A stretch of DNA of 46,297 nt from an uncultured Burkholderiales bacterium. GTDB lineage: Bacteria > Pseudomonadota > Gammaproteobacteria > Burkholderiales > Burkholderiaceae_C. This document shows, piece after piece, positions 15,891-24,943 of this stretch (position 1 is its first letter; each line of letters opens with the position of its first letter). The stretch is from assembly GCA_903822825.1 (NCBI GenBank), contig CAIJQQ010000031.1:1-46297 (forward strand). Reading direction: 5' to 3'. The position numbers and the translations under genes are program-made. The notes under the pieces were generated by a model. The model saw only the letters and a list, made by a program, of their open reading frames with translations, did no database searches and was not told the origin of the DNA.

Positions 15891-16850
15891 GTGAATACCA
15901 GACTAACTCCTTTGAAAATTTGTGTGATCGCCTTCGATGGCATCAGTCCATTTCACCTGTCTGTGCCCAGCGTCGTGTTTGGCGATGTTCACCAAACACC
16001 CTCACCTTTTGACCTCCAGTTTTGTGCCATCGATGGACCGGTCATCCGCAGCACCGTGGGCTTTTCGATCCAAATCGCTGACGACTGGGAAGCACTGGAA
16101 CGAGCCGATGTGATCATCATTCCGAGTTGGCCAGACCACTTGCCACCAGCACCCCGGCGACTCATTGAGGCTTTGCAAGCTGCGCACCAGCGCCAGGCCA
16201 CGATCATGGGCCTGTGCATGGGTGCGTTTGTCTTGGCGCAAGCCAAATTGCTAGACGGACTGGAAGCCACCACCCATTGGTCAGCAGCGCAAGAACTCAG
16301 CGCTCGGCATCCGCTGGTGCGTGTCAATGCCTCCACACTTTATGTGGATGAAGGAAACATCATCACCTCGGCAGGCACGGCCGCCGCCATCGATTGCTGT
16401 CTTCATTTCGTTCGAAAGACGCTTGGGGCAGAGTTGAGCAACCTCATCTCCCGCAGGCTGGTCATGGCGCCGCACCGCAGAGGCGGTCAAGCGCAGTTCA
16501 TCGAATCTCCCATCGCCGCGCGCCCCCGTGACCATGCATTTGCCAATTTGCTCGACGGCATGCGCCAGGCATTGGATCAAAAGCACACCGTGCAGACCAT
16601 GGCCCAACGGATGAGCATGACCGAACGTTCTGTTTCTCGCCTGTTTGCCAAACAGACAGGCTCGTCTCCTGCGCAATGGCTTTTGAACGAACGCCTGAAC
16701 CATGCACAACGCCTGCTGGAGACCACCACATGTTCCATGGAAAACATCGCCTTGGCGGCAGGCTTTGCCAGTGCATCGGCCATGCGCCCGCACTTCAGAA
16801 CCAGATTCGGCCTGTCTCCCTCTGAATGGCGCAAAAACTTCACCTACTGA
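15891..16850 (+). CDS. GlxA-like AraC-family regulator with DJ-1/PfpI domain
   Basis: About 319 residues. The N-terminal half is a DJ-1/PfpI (class I GATase-like) domain with MGLCMGAFVLAQ as the nucleophile-elbow region. The C-terminal hundred residues form an AraC double helix-turn-helix (MAQRMSMTERSVSRLF and IALAAGFASASAMRPHFR). This matches the GlxA/FtrA group, which includes carnitine and arginine/ornithine catabolism regulators (CdhR, ArgR types) sensing amines and amino acids. Start choice is uncertain: GTG at 15891 or TTG at 15885, neither with a clear ribosome site. It is the nearest candidate regulator for the amine-type operon ending upstream. Confidence 0.88.
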   Translation: MNTRLTPLKICVIAFDGISPFHLSVPSVVFGDVHQTPSPFDLQFCAIDGPVIRSTVGFSIQIADDWEALERADVIIIPSWPDHLPPAPRRLIEALQAAHQRQATIMGLCMGAFVLAQAKLLDGLEATTHWSAAQELSARHPLVRVNASTLYVDEGNIITSAGTAAAIDCCLHFVRKTLGAELSNLISRRLVMAPHRRGGQAQFIESPIAARPRDHAFANLLDGMRQALDQKHTVQTMAQRMSMTERSVSRLFAKQTGSSPAQWLLNERLNHAQRLLETTTCSMENIALAAGFASASAMRPHFRTRFGLSPSEWRKNFTY

Positions 16851-16980
16851 TGGGCAGCATGCCTGCGCTGTCGCTGGTGGATCATTTTTGCGCAAATTCA
16901 GTGTCGGGTTAACCTGCAATGACGGACTTGCATCTGCCGTGCAAAATCAACATTGATCTGCTCTTGAGTCCCTCTCCGCT

Positions 16981-17952
16981 TTGACACCTCTCCATCAAGC
17001 CCCCACCCCCGACTCCCCCTGGGTCCAGGTGCTGGATACCCAGGACATGGACCAGCATGCTCTGGCTCAGCAAGGCTGGGCATTGCAATACGAACAACTC
17101 TCGCCGGGGCAATTCAAGGGGCGCATCCACCAAGTCCAACTGCCCGAGGTCACGCTGCTGCGCGAAGACACCAGCATCGCTTTGCGCCAGCGCGGGCAGC
17201 TCGACGAGAGTGCCTACGGCTTTGCCATGGCGCTGCAAGACTCGCCGGACCTGTTTTTCAACGGCCAGCGGGTGCCCGCCCACGCCATCATGTGCGGCAA
17301 GGGCGACGAGGTCGATCTGACCACCCCACCCCACTTCACCCTGATTGCCGTGGTGGTGGAGCGCAGCCTGCTCAACCCGCTGTGGGAGCGCATGTACCAA
17401 AAGCCTCTGGCGCATTGGCTCGAAAAGCAGCTGGTACTGCAAACCACCGACATCAAAGCGCAAAACCTGCGCGACCTGCAACTCACCGTGCTCGACCAGG
17501 CCAGTGCCCTGGCGCACCGCCAGCTCGACCCACAGGCCCTGCGCCAACTGCGCGACGAGATTTTGATGGAATGGCTCGAGGCCCTGCCCGCGCAGGTCGA
17601 CACCTCCGAGCTGCCCACCCTGGAGCGGCGCAAGAAACTGGTGGACCGCGCCTGCGAGCTGATGCTGGGCCACACAGACGAACCGCTGTCGATTCTGGAA
17701 GTGTGCAGCCGCGTGGGCACAAGCCGCCGCAAACTGAATTACAGTTTTCAGGACGTGCTGGGCACCACCCCCATCAAGTACCTGCGTTCACTGCGCCTGA
17801 ACAGCGTGCGCCGCGCCCTGCGCCAAGCGGCCCCCGGCGTCACCATCCAGGACATCGCCTCACATTGGGGTTTCTGGCACCTGAGCCAGTTCGCGCAAGA
17901 CTACCGCCAACTGTTTGGCGAGCTGCCCTCGGACACGCTGCACAAGAGATGA
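16981..17952 (+). CDS. AraC-family regulator (EutR-like)
   Basis: About 323 residues with a TTG start at 16981 (ATG alternative at 17047). The N-terminal domain (QHALAQQGWALQYEQLSPG) and the C-terminal AraC DNA-binding domain (SRRKLNYSFQDVLGTTP, then RLNSVRRALR) resemble EutR-type regulators, which in enterics sense ethanolamine with B12. Its stop overlaps the EamA gene start by 4 bp, so it heads that operon. It probably controls the following transporter, peptidase-like and Bug/amidase genes; the inducer is unknown. No ethanolamine lyase genes are present. Confidence 0.85.
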   Translation: MTPLHQAPTPDSPWVQVLDTQDMDQHALAQQGWALQYEQLSPGQFKGRIHQVQLPEVTLLREDTSIALRQRGQLDESAYGFAMALQDSPDLFFNGQRVPAHAIMCGKGDEVDLTTPPHFTLIAVVVERSLLNPLWERMYQKPLAHWLEKQLVLQTTDIKAQNLRDLQLTVLDQASALAHRQLDPQALRQLRDEILMEWLEALPAQVDTSELPTLERRKKLVDRACELMLGHTDEPLSILEVCSRVGTSRRKLNYSFQDVLGTTPIKYLRSLRLNSVRRALRQAAPGVTIQDIASHWGFWHLSQFAQDYRQLFGELPSDTLHKR

Positions 17953-18824
17953 GCACCACACGCCAAACCCAGCTGACTGCTATCTTGACCATGGTCGCGG
18001 CCATGGCCTGCCTGTCGACGCAAGACACCTTCAGCAAAAAGCTGATGCTCAGCGTGGCGCCGGTCATCATCATCTGGACGCGCTACGCCCTGCAGACTGC
18101 GTTGGTCAGCGCCACGATTTGGCACAGGCGCTCGCCCGAACTGTGGCGCACACGGCAGTGGCGGCTGCAGTTGCTGCGGGGCGCGCTGGTCGTGGGCGGC
18201 AGCGTGTTTGGTTATGGCGCTTTGCAGCGCATGCCTGTGGCCGAGTTCACCGCCATTTATTGCCTGGTGCCGCTGGCCGTGACCTTGGTTGCCCGCTTTT
18301 TGATGAAGGAAAGCGTGTCATGGTTGCGCTGGCTGTGCGTGGCGGGTGGCATGACGGGGGCACTGTTGGTGGTGCGCCCAGGCGGCCATGTGGACCCGAC
18401 GGGCGCCAGCCTGGCGCTGATGGGCGTGGTTTGCTACACCGGCTTTCAGACCCTCACGGGCGTCCTGGCGCGGCAGGACTCACCGCTGACCATCCAGCTG
18501 TGCACCAGCGCGCTGGGCTTTGCGCTCATGACGGCGGCAGTGCCTTTCTTCTGGCCAGACCAGATGTCCTGGCCCGACTTGGCGCTACTGGGTTTGGTGG
18601 CGCTGGCGGGCTCTTATGGGCAGTACTTAACGGTGCTGGCGTTTTCCAAAGCGCCCGCCTCGGTCTTATCGCCTTACTTGTACACGGCCATCGGTTTTTC
18701 TGCACTGGGCGGCTGGTGGATGTTTGAACACCTGCCCGACGCCTTGGCCCTGTGTGGCATGGGCATGATCGCGGGCTTTGGCCTGGCGGCAAGCTGGCTG
18801 AACCAACACAAGGCCAAACCATGA
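17949..18824 (+). CDS. EamA/DMT-family transporter
   Basis: A 291-residue membrane protein with ten predicted hydrophobic segments in two EamA repeats. The first ends with GALQRMPVAEFTAIYCL, typical of this family, and the second with FSKAPASVLSPYLY. DMT proteins usually export amino acids or other small metabolites, though some import. Both ends overlap neighbours by 4 bp (ATGA), so it is tightly coupled to the EutR-like regulator and the DUF2817 protein. Substrate not known. Confidence 0.88.
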   Translation: MSTTRQTQLTAILTMVAAMACLSTQDTFSKKLMLSVAPVIIIWTRYALQTALVSATIWHRRSPELWRTRQWRLQLLRGALVVGGSVFGYGALQRMPVAEFTAIYCLVPLAVTLVARFLMKESVSWLRWLCVAGGMTGALLVVRPGGHVDPTGASLALMGVVCYTGFQTLTGVLARQDSPLTIQLCTSALGFALMTAAVPFFWPDQMSWPDLALLGLVALAGSYGQYLTVLAFSKAPASVLSPYLYTAIGFSALGGWWMFEHLPDALALCGMGMIAGFGLAASWLNQHKAKP

Positions 18825-19891
18825 GCACACCGCTTTTCAGTCCCAGTTATCGCGAGGCCCGTGCGCATTTTGTGCAGGCCGCCGATGCCTGCGGGGCGCA
18901 ATGGCACCGGTACGCAATGCCCCTGCTCGGCGCACAGGGCGAAGAACTCGCCATGGACGTGGCTGTACACGGCCCGGCCGATGCCGCCCAAGTGCTGATG
19001 ACCACCAGCGCTGTGCATGGCATCGAGGGCTTTTGCGGTTCAGCCATCCAGACGGGCTTGCTGCAAAGCCTGTCGCTGCCACCCGGTGTGGCCGTGGTGC
19101 ATGTGCACGCGGTCAACCCGCATGGCTTTTCGCATGCGCGGCGGGTCAATGAAGACAACGTGGACCTCAACCGCAACTTCATCGACTTTGCACAACCCTT
19201 GCCGGTCAACACCGACTACGCGCAGATCCACGAACTGCTGCTGCCCCCCCACTGGCCACCCAGCCCAGAGGCCAGCGTTGCCTTGAAAGCCCAGGCCGAC
19301 AGATGGGGCGAGCGCCGCATGCAGCGGGCCATCACCAGCGGGCAATACCAGTTTCCCCAAGGGGTCTGGTTCGGGGGCCTGGCCCCCACCTGGAGTCACC
19401 GCACATTCCGGCAGGTGCTGCGAACCCATTTAGGACAGGCCCGCCAAATCGCCTGGATCGACCTGCACACGGGCTTGGGGCCACACGGTCATGGTGAGCG
19501 CATTTTTGCCTGCACCGACAACGGCGAAACACTTAAACGCGCCCGACAGTGGTGGGGGCCGGACATCACCTCGGTCAACACCGGCACGTCCCAAAGCGTG
19601 CCACTGTCAGGGCCGATCCAGATGGCCATTTACGAAGAGTGTCCAAAGGCCCAGTACACCGGCATTTGCCTGGAATTTGGCACCTTGCCGCTGGCGCAGA
19701 TGATCCAGGCCATGCGGGCCGACCACTGGCTGGCCCTGCACCCCGAGGCCAAGCCGGAGCAGCAACGCGCTATCCGCGCCGACATGCTGCAGGCCTTCAA
19801 CCCACACTCACCCGAGTGGCAAGAACAGGTCTGGCAGCAGGGCTTACAAGCGGCCAGCCAGGCGCTTGAGGGCTTGGCCCCCCCAAGCTGA
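18821..19891 (+). CDS. DUF2817 family, M14-like zinc peptidase/amidohydrolase
   Basis: A 356-residue protein of the DUF2817 family, related to M14 carboxypeptidases and aspartoacylases. Zinc-site candidates are the H-x2-E in AVHGIEGF near residue 66 and the later WIDLHTGLG. The substrate-binding NEDNVDLNRNF and the late acid region CLEFGTLP are also visible. No signal peptide, so cytoplasmic. It may hydrolyse an acylated amino acid or amide linked to the neighbouring amidase and transporter. The reaction is not established for the family. Confidence 0.85.
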   Translation: MSTPLFSPSYREARAHFVQAADACGAQWHRYAMPLLGAQGEELAMDVAVHGPADAAQVLMTTSAVHGIEGFCGSAIQTGLLQSLSLPPGVAVVHVHAVNPHGFSHARRVNEDNVDLNRNFIDFAQPLPVNTDYAQIHELLLPPHWPPSPEASVALKAQADRWGERRMQRAITSGQYQFPQGVWFGGLAPTWSHRTFRQVLRTHLGQARQIAWIDLHTGLGPHGHGERIFACTDNGETLKRARQWWGPDITSVNTGTSQSVPLSGPIQMAIYEECPKAQYTGICLEFGTLPLAQMIQAMRADHWLALHPEAKPEQQRAIRADMLQAFNPHSPEWQEQVWQQGLQAASQALEGLAPPS

Positions 19892-20025
19892 ACCACCCGT
19901 CTCGGGAAAACCCCGCCCAGGTTTTGCATTTTTTCGATACCTTGAAATTCATATCTTGTTCAGACTGTAGCCCTGATCCGGGGTGGCAACCGCTCCCCAT
20001 TCCATGGACAAACAAGGACGAACCC

Positions 20026-21003
20026 ATGATTTCACGCCGTACGATTTCCAGCCTGCTTGCGGGCCTGCTGGGCAGCCTGCTGGTGCTCGGCGCCGCAGCG
20101 CAAGGCTTCCCCAACAAGATGGTCACCGTGATGGTGCCCTACCCTGCAGGTGGCCCTTCGGATGCGGTCGCCCGCATGGTTCAGGTCGAATACGAAAAAC
20201 ACCTTGGCCAGAAGATGATGGTCGAGAACCTGGGCGGCGTGAGCGGCGCTTTGGGCGTTCAAAAAGTGCTGGCGGCACCTGCCGACGGCTACTACCAACT
20301 GCTGAGCACCCCCATGGAACTGGTGATGGCCCCACTGGCCCTGTCGGCCGTCAAGTTCAAACCCGAAGAAGTCCGAATGGCCAGCCTGATGGGCCGCACC
20401 TCGATCGGCCTGGCCGTGCGCAAGGACCTGCCGGTCAACAACTTGCCGGAATTCCTGGCTTGGGCCAAAGGCAAACAGGTCAGCTACGCCAGCGTGGGTC
20501 AAGGCTCGCTTTACCACATCATGGGTGAGCGCTTCAAAACGCTGACAGGTCTGGACATGCTGCATGTGCCCTACAAAGCGGCCGTGCAGATCTACACCGA
20601 TCTGGGTGGCAACAGCGTGGACATGGCCTTCGTGCCGGTCGCAGGCCCCATCATCGGCATGGTCAAGGACAACCGCTTCAAGATCATCGGCATTTCCTCA
20701 ACAGCCCCCCACCCACAACTGCCTGAAGCCGCCCCGATCAGTGCACAGCGCGGCATGTCGGACTTTGTCTTCGACATTTGGATCGGTCTGCAGGTGTCTA
20801 AAAATACGCCCGACGCCGTGGTCCAAAAACTGAACCAGGCCATGAACGAGGCCATCAAGTCCGAGGCCTTCGTCAAGGGCATGAACACCACCGGCAGCCA
20901 GGTGCCTGCAAGCATGAGCGTGGCAGAAGTCGACCGCTTCTACACCCAAGAAGTCAGCCGCTACCGCGCGCTGTTCAAGGCCGCCAACGTCGAGCCTCAG
21001 TGA
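20026..21003 (+). CDS. Bug-family (TctC-like) periplasmic binding protein
   Basis: A 325-residue solute receptor with a Sec signal (ISRRTISSLLAGLLGS, cleavage after GAAAQ). Bug motifs: MVPYPAGGPSDAVAR, VENLGGVSGALG, APADGYY, SVGQGSLYHIMGE and HVPYKAAVQ. AAGGA-like site upstream supports the 20026 start over an earlier in-frame reading. No membrane subunits are nearby. The following amidase gene suggests that the ligand may be an amide or its acid product. It is separated by 134 bp from the DUF2817 gene and may have its own promoter. Confidence 0.9.
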   Translation: MISRRTISSLLAGLLGSLLVLGAAAQGFPNKMVTVMVPYPAGGPSDAVARMVQVEYEKHLGQKMMVENLGGVSGALGVQKVLAAPADGYYQLLSTPMELVMAPLALSAVKFKPEEVRMASLMGRTSIGLAVRKDLPVNNLPEFLAWAKGKQVSYASVGQGSLYHIMGERFKTLTGLDMLHVPYKAAVQIYTDLGGNSVDMAFVPVAGPIIGMVKDNRFKIIGISSTAPHPQLPEAAPISAQRGMSDFVFDIWIGLQVSKNTPDAVVQKLNQAMNEAIKSEAFVKGMNTTGSQVPASMSVAEVDRFYTQEVSRYRALFKAANVEPQ

Positions 21004-21015
21004 AGCCCTGAGTCC

Positions 21016-21036
21016 GCAGCGCCCCTTCGGCGCTGC
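21016..21036. terminator. Hairpin after the Bug gene
   Basis: GCAGCGCC-CCTTC-GGCGCTGC is a strong stem of eight pairs starting 12 bp after the stop codon of the Bug gene. There is no U-tract, so it may be a processing barrier or attenuator between the Bug and amidase genes rather than a true terminator. Confidence 0.4.
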
Positions 21037-21111
21037 CGCTCGCGCAGCCCGGAACATGCCCACCCCAAGTGACATGCCCGGGTTTTTCCATTCAAGCCTC
21101 TTGAACCCAGC

Positions 21112-22545
21112 ATGACCGAGATCACCGACTTCAACGCCAGCGAACTGTCTGAGCGCATCCACCAGCGGCAAGTGTCCTGCACCGAAGTCATGCAGGCCTA
21201 CCTGGCGCGCATCGAGCAGGTCAACCCCACCTACAACGCCATCGTCAACCTCGCCCCGACCGACACGCTGCTGGCGCAAGCGCGCCAGTGCGACACCGAA
21301 CTGGCCAACGGTCAGTCAAGGGGTTGGCTGCACGGCATCCCGCAGGCCATCAAGGACACCGGGCACGCGGTGGGCTTTGCGACCACCTTTGGCAGCACCG
21401 TGATGCAAGCGGCCCTGCCCGCCAAAGACAGCATCATGACCGAGCGCATGAAAGCTGATGGCGCCATCGTGATTGGCAAGACCAACATGCCCGAGCTGGG
21501 CTTGGGCTCGCACACCTTCAACACCCTGTTTGGGGTCACGCCCAACGCCTGGGACACGGCGGTGAGCGCAGGCGGCAGCAGCGGCGGCGCGGCCGTGGCG
21601 CTGGCCCAGCGATTGCTGCCCGTGGCCGATGGCTCGGACTTCATGGGCAGCCTGCGCAACCCTGCAGGCTGGAACCACATCTTCGGCATGCGTCCCTCGC
21701 AAGGCCGCGTGCCCTTTGGCCCCGGTGCTGATGTGTGGGTGGACCAGCTGGGCACCGAAGGCCCCATGGCCCGCAGCGTGCGCGACCTGGCCCGCCTGCT
21801 GGCCACGCAGTCAGGGCATGACGCCCGTCAGCCGCTGTCACTCAACGGCAGCGTCGATGTGTCGGGCTTGAACTACACGCCCGATGCCCTGCGGGGTCTT
21901 CGCGTGGGCTGGCTGGGCGATTTGAATGGCCACCTGGCCATGGAGGACGGCATCCTGCCCGTGTGCGAAGACGCGCTGCGCGTGATGCAAGGCGCTGGCG
22001 CCGTGGTCGAGCCCCGTGCGCTGGGCTTTGAAGCTCAAGCCCTGTGGGACTGCTGGCTGGTCTGGCGCAGGGCGCTGGTCGGACCCAAGGTGGCGGCCTT
22101 GCTGCAAATTCCGGGCGCCAAAGACCAACTCAAACCCGAGGCCCTGTGGGAGCACGAGAACTCGCTCAAGCTGTCTTTCATGGACTTCATGCAGGCCAGC
22201 CAAACGCGCAGCGCTTTTTACCAGCACCTGCTGGGCGTGTTCAAAGACGTGGACGTGCTGGCCCTGCCCGTGGCACAAACCTGGCCGTTTGCGCTGCAAG
22301 AGCGCTGGCCACAACACATTGGCGCACGCACCATGGACACCTACCACCGCTGGATGGAGTGCACGCTCTACGCCACTCTGGCGGGGCTGCCCGCCATCAG
22401 CCTGCCCGCAGGCTTTCACCCGGCACACGGCTGGCCCATGGGCGTGCAGCTGATCGGCAAACCGCAGGGCGATGTGGCTTTGCTGCAGGTGGCGGCGGCC
22501 TACGAAGCGGTGCGCGGCGACTGGCTGAAAAAGCGGCCAGAGTAA
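21112..22545 (+). CDS. Amidase, amidase-signature family
   Basis: A 477-residue amidase-signature hydrolase. The Ser-cisSer-Lys triad is present: lysine in AIKDTG near residue 82, the Gly/Ser-rich AGGSSGGAAVAL with the cis-Ser near 157, and the nucleophile in DFMGSLRNPAG near 180. It should hydrolyse a small amide to acid and ammonia; specificity cannot be read. The gene lies 108 bp after the Bug gene, on the same strand. A transamidosome role (GatA) is unlikely because gatB/gatC are absent. Confidence 0.92.
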   Translation: MTEITDFNASELSERIHQRQVSCTEVMQAYLARIEQVNPTYNAIVNLAPTDTLLAQARQCDTELANGQSRGWLHGIPQAIKDTGHAVGFATTFGSTVMQAALPAKDSIMTERMKADGAIVIGKTNMPELGLGSHTFNTLFGVTPNAWDTAVSAGGSSGGAAVALAQRLLPVADGSDFMGSLRNPAGWNHIFGMRPSQGRVPFGPGADVWVDQLGTEGPMARSVRDLARLLATQSGHDARQPLSLNGSVDVSGLNYTPDALRGLRVGWLGDLNGHLAMEDGILPVCEDALRVMQGAGAVVEPRALGFEAQALWDCWLVWRRALVGPKVAALLQIPGAKDQLKPEALWEHENSLKLSFMDFMQASQTRSAFYQHLLGVFKDVDVLALPVAQTWPFALQERWPQHIGARTMDTYHRWMECTLYATLAGLPAISLPAGFHPAHGWPMGVQLIGKPQGDVALLQVAAAYEAVRGDWLKKRPE

Positions 22546-22580
22546 CAAGCAGTCCGATCAAAGCCAGCAACGCAATTCGC

Positions 22581-23963
22581 TCAATCTGTCAATTCGAGCA
22601 CGGTGGTGTGACCCTGGGCCATAGGCCAAGTCAAACCCACGATTTTTTCGCCGTTGAAGGTGGCGCCCACGCTGCGCTGGGTGCTGTCGTTCAAGCGCAA
22701 GCGGCTCGAGGCCACCCCTGCACCGGGCGGCACGCCAGGCAAGCTGCTTTGCCCATCGAGGCTCAAGGTGTCACGCCCCGGATCGAAATACCCCCTGGGT
22801 CGAATGAAGCTGAGCACCGCCTGGGCTGCACGGTCGGCGTCGTTCACACGCTCTGGCCGCATGTTCAGCCATTGGCTCGATCTGGGCAATGGGCTGCGGT
22901 AAATGTGCGTGGTGGCGTAACCCGCAGCCTGGATCTCAAACTCATAGCTTGTGTCGCCACGCCCCCGAAAAGGTCCCCACTGCCCATCGGCCCCCGTGGT
23001 CTGGACGTGGACCGCTGGCCCCTGGCGCTGTCCCGTGGCAGCATCGGTGGCAAAAATGGCCATGCGGGCGCCGCGCAGTGGCAGGTTGTTGACGAAATTG
23101 CCGCTGCCAGCGTCCGCCGGGTCCAGACCAAGGCCCACCAATTTGCCGTTCAGCACCACCTCTGTCTGGCGCACCAGCCCTGAGCTGGGTGCTTGCCCCG
23201 TGATGAAGCGGTAAGTGGCTTCAAAAGCGGCTTGTGAGTAAGACGTTTCCCGGTGGTCAATTTTGGGGATGACCACGTTGGTGGCCCCTTTGAGTTCGGG
23301 GCCATCGAAGCCCACCATCGTCGGCTTGCCTTTCATGCCCAGCCACAGACCATCGGGCTGCGCGAATTTGTCGTTGTTGTCCGAGCGGATGGTCATCCAG
23401 CGTGTGGGGCCACAGACCTCGTCGCCTTTGGCGTTTTTGGGGGCATTGAGTTGCTGCAGGAACGGGCCCGTGCCTGAAAATTCGTTGGCCTCGTTCACAC
23501 CGGGAATGGCCTGAACGCCGTGGTTGGGGGTACCGCCCAGCACGGCATGGCTCACAACGCCGGCACCACCGCCGTTGCAAATGAAGTTGCGAATCGCATT
23601 GCCGCCGCGCGAATTGCCCACCAAAACCACATGGCTTGCCCCCGTTCGGCGCAAGACGGCCTGCACCTCGTCCCGCAAAAAGGCCATGTGTTCTTGAGTC
23701 GACGAACGCCCAGTTTGAACTTTGTTGTCGGCGTCGCGCGCCAGAGGGTATGGCACGTCAATGGCGTGCAAGCGGTCGGTGGGCCAGCCGTTGGACTCGA
23801 AACGCCAGACGGTGGTCTGCCACAGGGCTGCGGAGTCGCCGTTGCCATGCACAAAAACGATGGGGGTGCGCGCTGTCTGCTGGCTGGGCACTGGCCCTGC
23901 ACAAGCGCTCAAAAGGAGCAAGGCTGCCGAAACAAGTCCCAATGAGCGGCGCTGAAGGTTCAT
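22581..23963 (-). CDS. Lipoprotein alpha/beta hydrolase (lipase/esterase-like)
   Basis: A 460-residue secreted lipoprotein. A signal peptide ends in the lipobox LLSAC with lipidated Cys21. The catalytic N-terminal half has PIVFVHGNGDS (oxyanion region) and the nucleophile elbow VLVGNSRGGNA. The C-terminal half is beta-rich, with Ig/carboxypeptidase-regulatory-like strands (GQWGPFRGRGDTSYEFEI), perhaps for polymer binding. It could act on lipids, polyesters or PHA oligomers at the cell surface. It lies directly downstream of lgt, whose product would lipidate it. Start at 23963 chosen because it gives the lipoprotein signal; 24086 would bury it. Confidence 0.85.
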   Translation of the reverse strand: MNLQRRSLGLVSAALLLLSACAGPVPSQQTARTPIVFVHGNGDSAALWQTTVWRFESNGWPTDRLHAIDVPYPLARDADNKVQTGRSSTQEHMAFLRDEVQAVLRRTGASHVVLVGNSRGGNAIRNFICNGGGAGVVSHAVLGGTPNHGVQAIPGVNEANEFSGTGPFLQQLNAPKNAKGDEVCGPTRWMTIRSDNNDKFAQPDGLWLGMKGKPTMVGFDGPELKGATNVVIPKIDHRETSYSQAAFEATYRFITGQAPSSGLVRQTEVVLNGKLVGLGLDPADAGSGNFVNNLPLRGARMAIFATDAATGQRQGPAVHVQTTGADGQWGPFRGRGDTSYEFEIQAAGYATTHIYRSPLPRSSQWLNMRPERVNDADRAAQAVLSFIRPRGYFDPGRDTLSLDGQSSLPGVPPGAGVASSRLRLNDSTQRSVGATFNGEKIVGLTWPMAQGHTTVLELTD

Positions 23964-24036
23964 GGCATTCCAATCGTGTGCTTGGCAAAAAAGCACATCC
24001 TCCTGCAAGAGGGGCCGAAAGCCTGACTCCTGCGCG

Positions 24037-24840
24037 TCAGTGGGCTTGCTTTGCTCGGCCGAACCAGACCCACAAACCTGCGCCACAAACGATCATGGGC
24101 ACACACAGCCATTGGCCCATGCTCATGCCCAAACTCAAAAGGCCCAGGTGCGCGTCGGGTTCGCGAAAGTACTCGGCCACAAAGCGGAACACACCGTAGC
24201 CAAACAAGAAAGCCGAAGCCACCTGGCCTTGCGCCCGCGGCTTGCGGGCATAAAGCCACAGCAACACGAACAGCAAAATGCCTTCCATCAGGAACTGGTA
24301 GATCTGCGAAGGGTGGCGCGGCACATCCCCGGCGCCTCGGAACAGCATGGCCCAGGGCAAGGACGGATCGGCCACACGGCCCCAGAGCTCGCCATTGATG
24401 AAGTTGCCAACGCGCCCTGAAGCCAAGCCCGTGGGAACGCAAGGCGCGACAAAGTCCATGACCTGCAGGAATGACCGTTGGCGAGACCAAGCAAACCAGA
24501 CCATGGCCGCCATGACACCCAGCATGCCGCCGTGAAAGCTCATTCCGCCCTGCCAGACGGCAAAGATTTCGAGGGGATGCGCGGCGTAATAACCGGGCTT
24601 GTAAAACAGGCAGTAACCGATGCGCCCGCCCAGCACCACACCCAGCACACCGAGAAACAAAATGTCTTCGATGTCGCGGCGCGTCCACTCTGACAAGCGG
24701 GCAAACGGCAGGTGGTTCAGGCGCCGAGTGCCCAGCCAATAAAACAGGGCAAATGCCGCCAGGTAGGTCAAGCCATACCAATGGATGGCCAAGGGGCCCA
24801 GTTGCAAGGCGACGGGGTCGATTTGTGGATGGATCAGCAT
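24037..24840 (-). CDS. lgt: Prolipoprotein diacylglyceryl transferase
   Basis: A 267-residue inner-membrane enzyme with seven hydrophobic segments. It transfers diacylglycerol from phosphatidylglycerol to the lipobox cysteine, the first step of lipoprotein maturation. Family motifs: HPQIDP at the N-terminus, [18 protein letters not shown], and the Lgt signature [14 protein letters not shown] near residue 145. The ATG at 24840 matches usual N-termini (MLIHPQ); a GTG at 24855 with GAGG upstream is possible. Divergent from ilvD. Confidence 0.95.
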   Translation of the reverse strand: MLIHPQIDPVALQLGPLAIHWYGLTYLAAFALFYWLGTRRLNHLPFARLSEWTRRDIEDILFLGVLGVVLGGRIGYCLFYKPGYYAAHPLEIFAVWQGGMSFHGGMLGVMAAMVWFAWSRQRSFLQVMDFVAPCVPTGLASGRVGNFINGELWGRVADPSLPWAMLFRGAGDVPRHPSQIYQFLMEGILLFVLLWLYARKPRAQGQVASAFLFGYGVFRFVAEYFREPDAHLGLLSLGMSMGQWLCVPMIVCGAGLWVWFGRAKQAH

Positions 24841-24943
24841 GCCCGGATTGTGCACTGGAGATGACCCTCACTGGACACAAAGGCCTGACCATCGCCCGTT
24901 AGAATGTGGCGACCTTCTTTTGGGCTTCTATACAGACACCACC

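Noticed and set aside
17292..17948. In-frame upstream extension of the EamA gene
   Set aside because: It lies entirely inside the EutR-like gene in another frame and reads as Ala/Arg/Pro-rich shadow sequence; the ATG at 17949 gives the ATGA overlap and the correct family start.
16981..17952. Ethanolamine utilisation regulator proper
   Set aside because: The protein looks EutR-like, but no eutBC, microcompartment or B12 genes are present, so only family resemblance is claimed.
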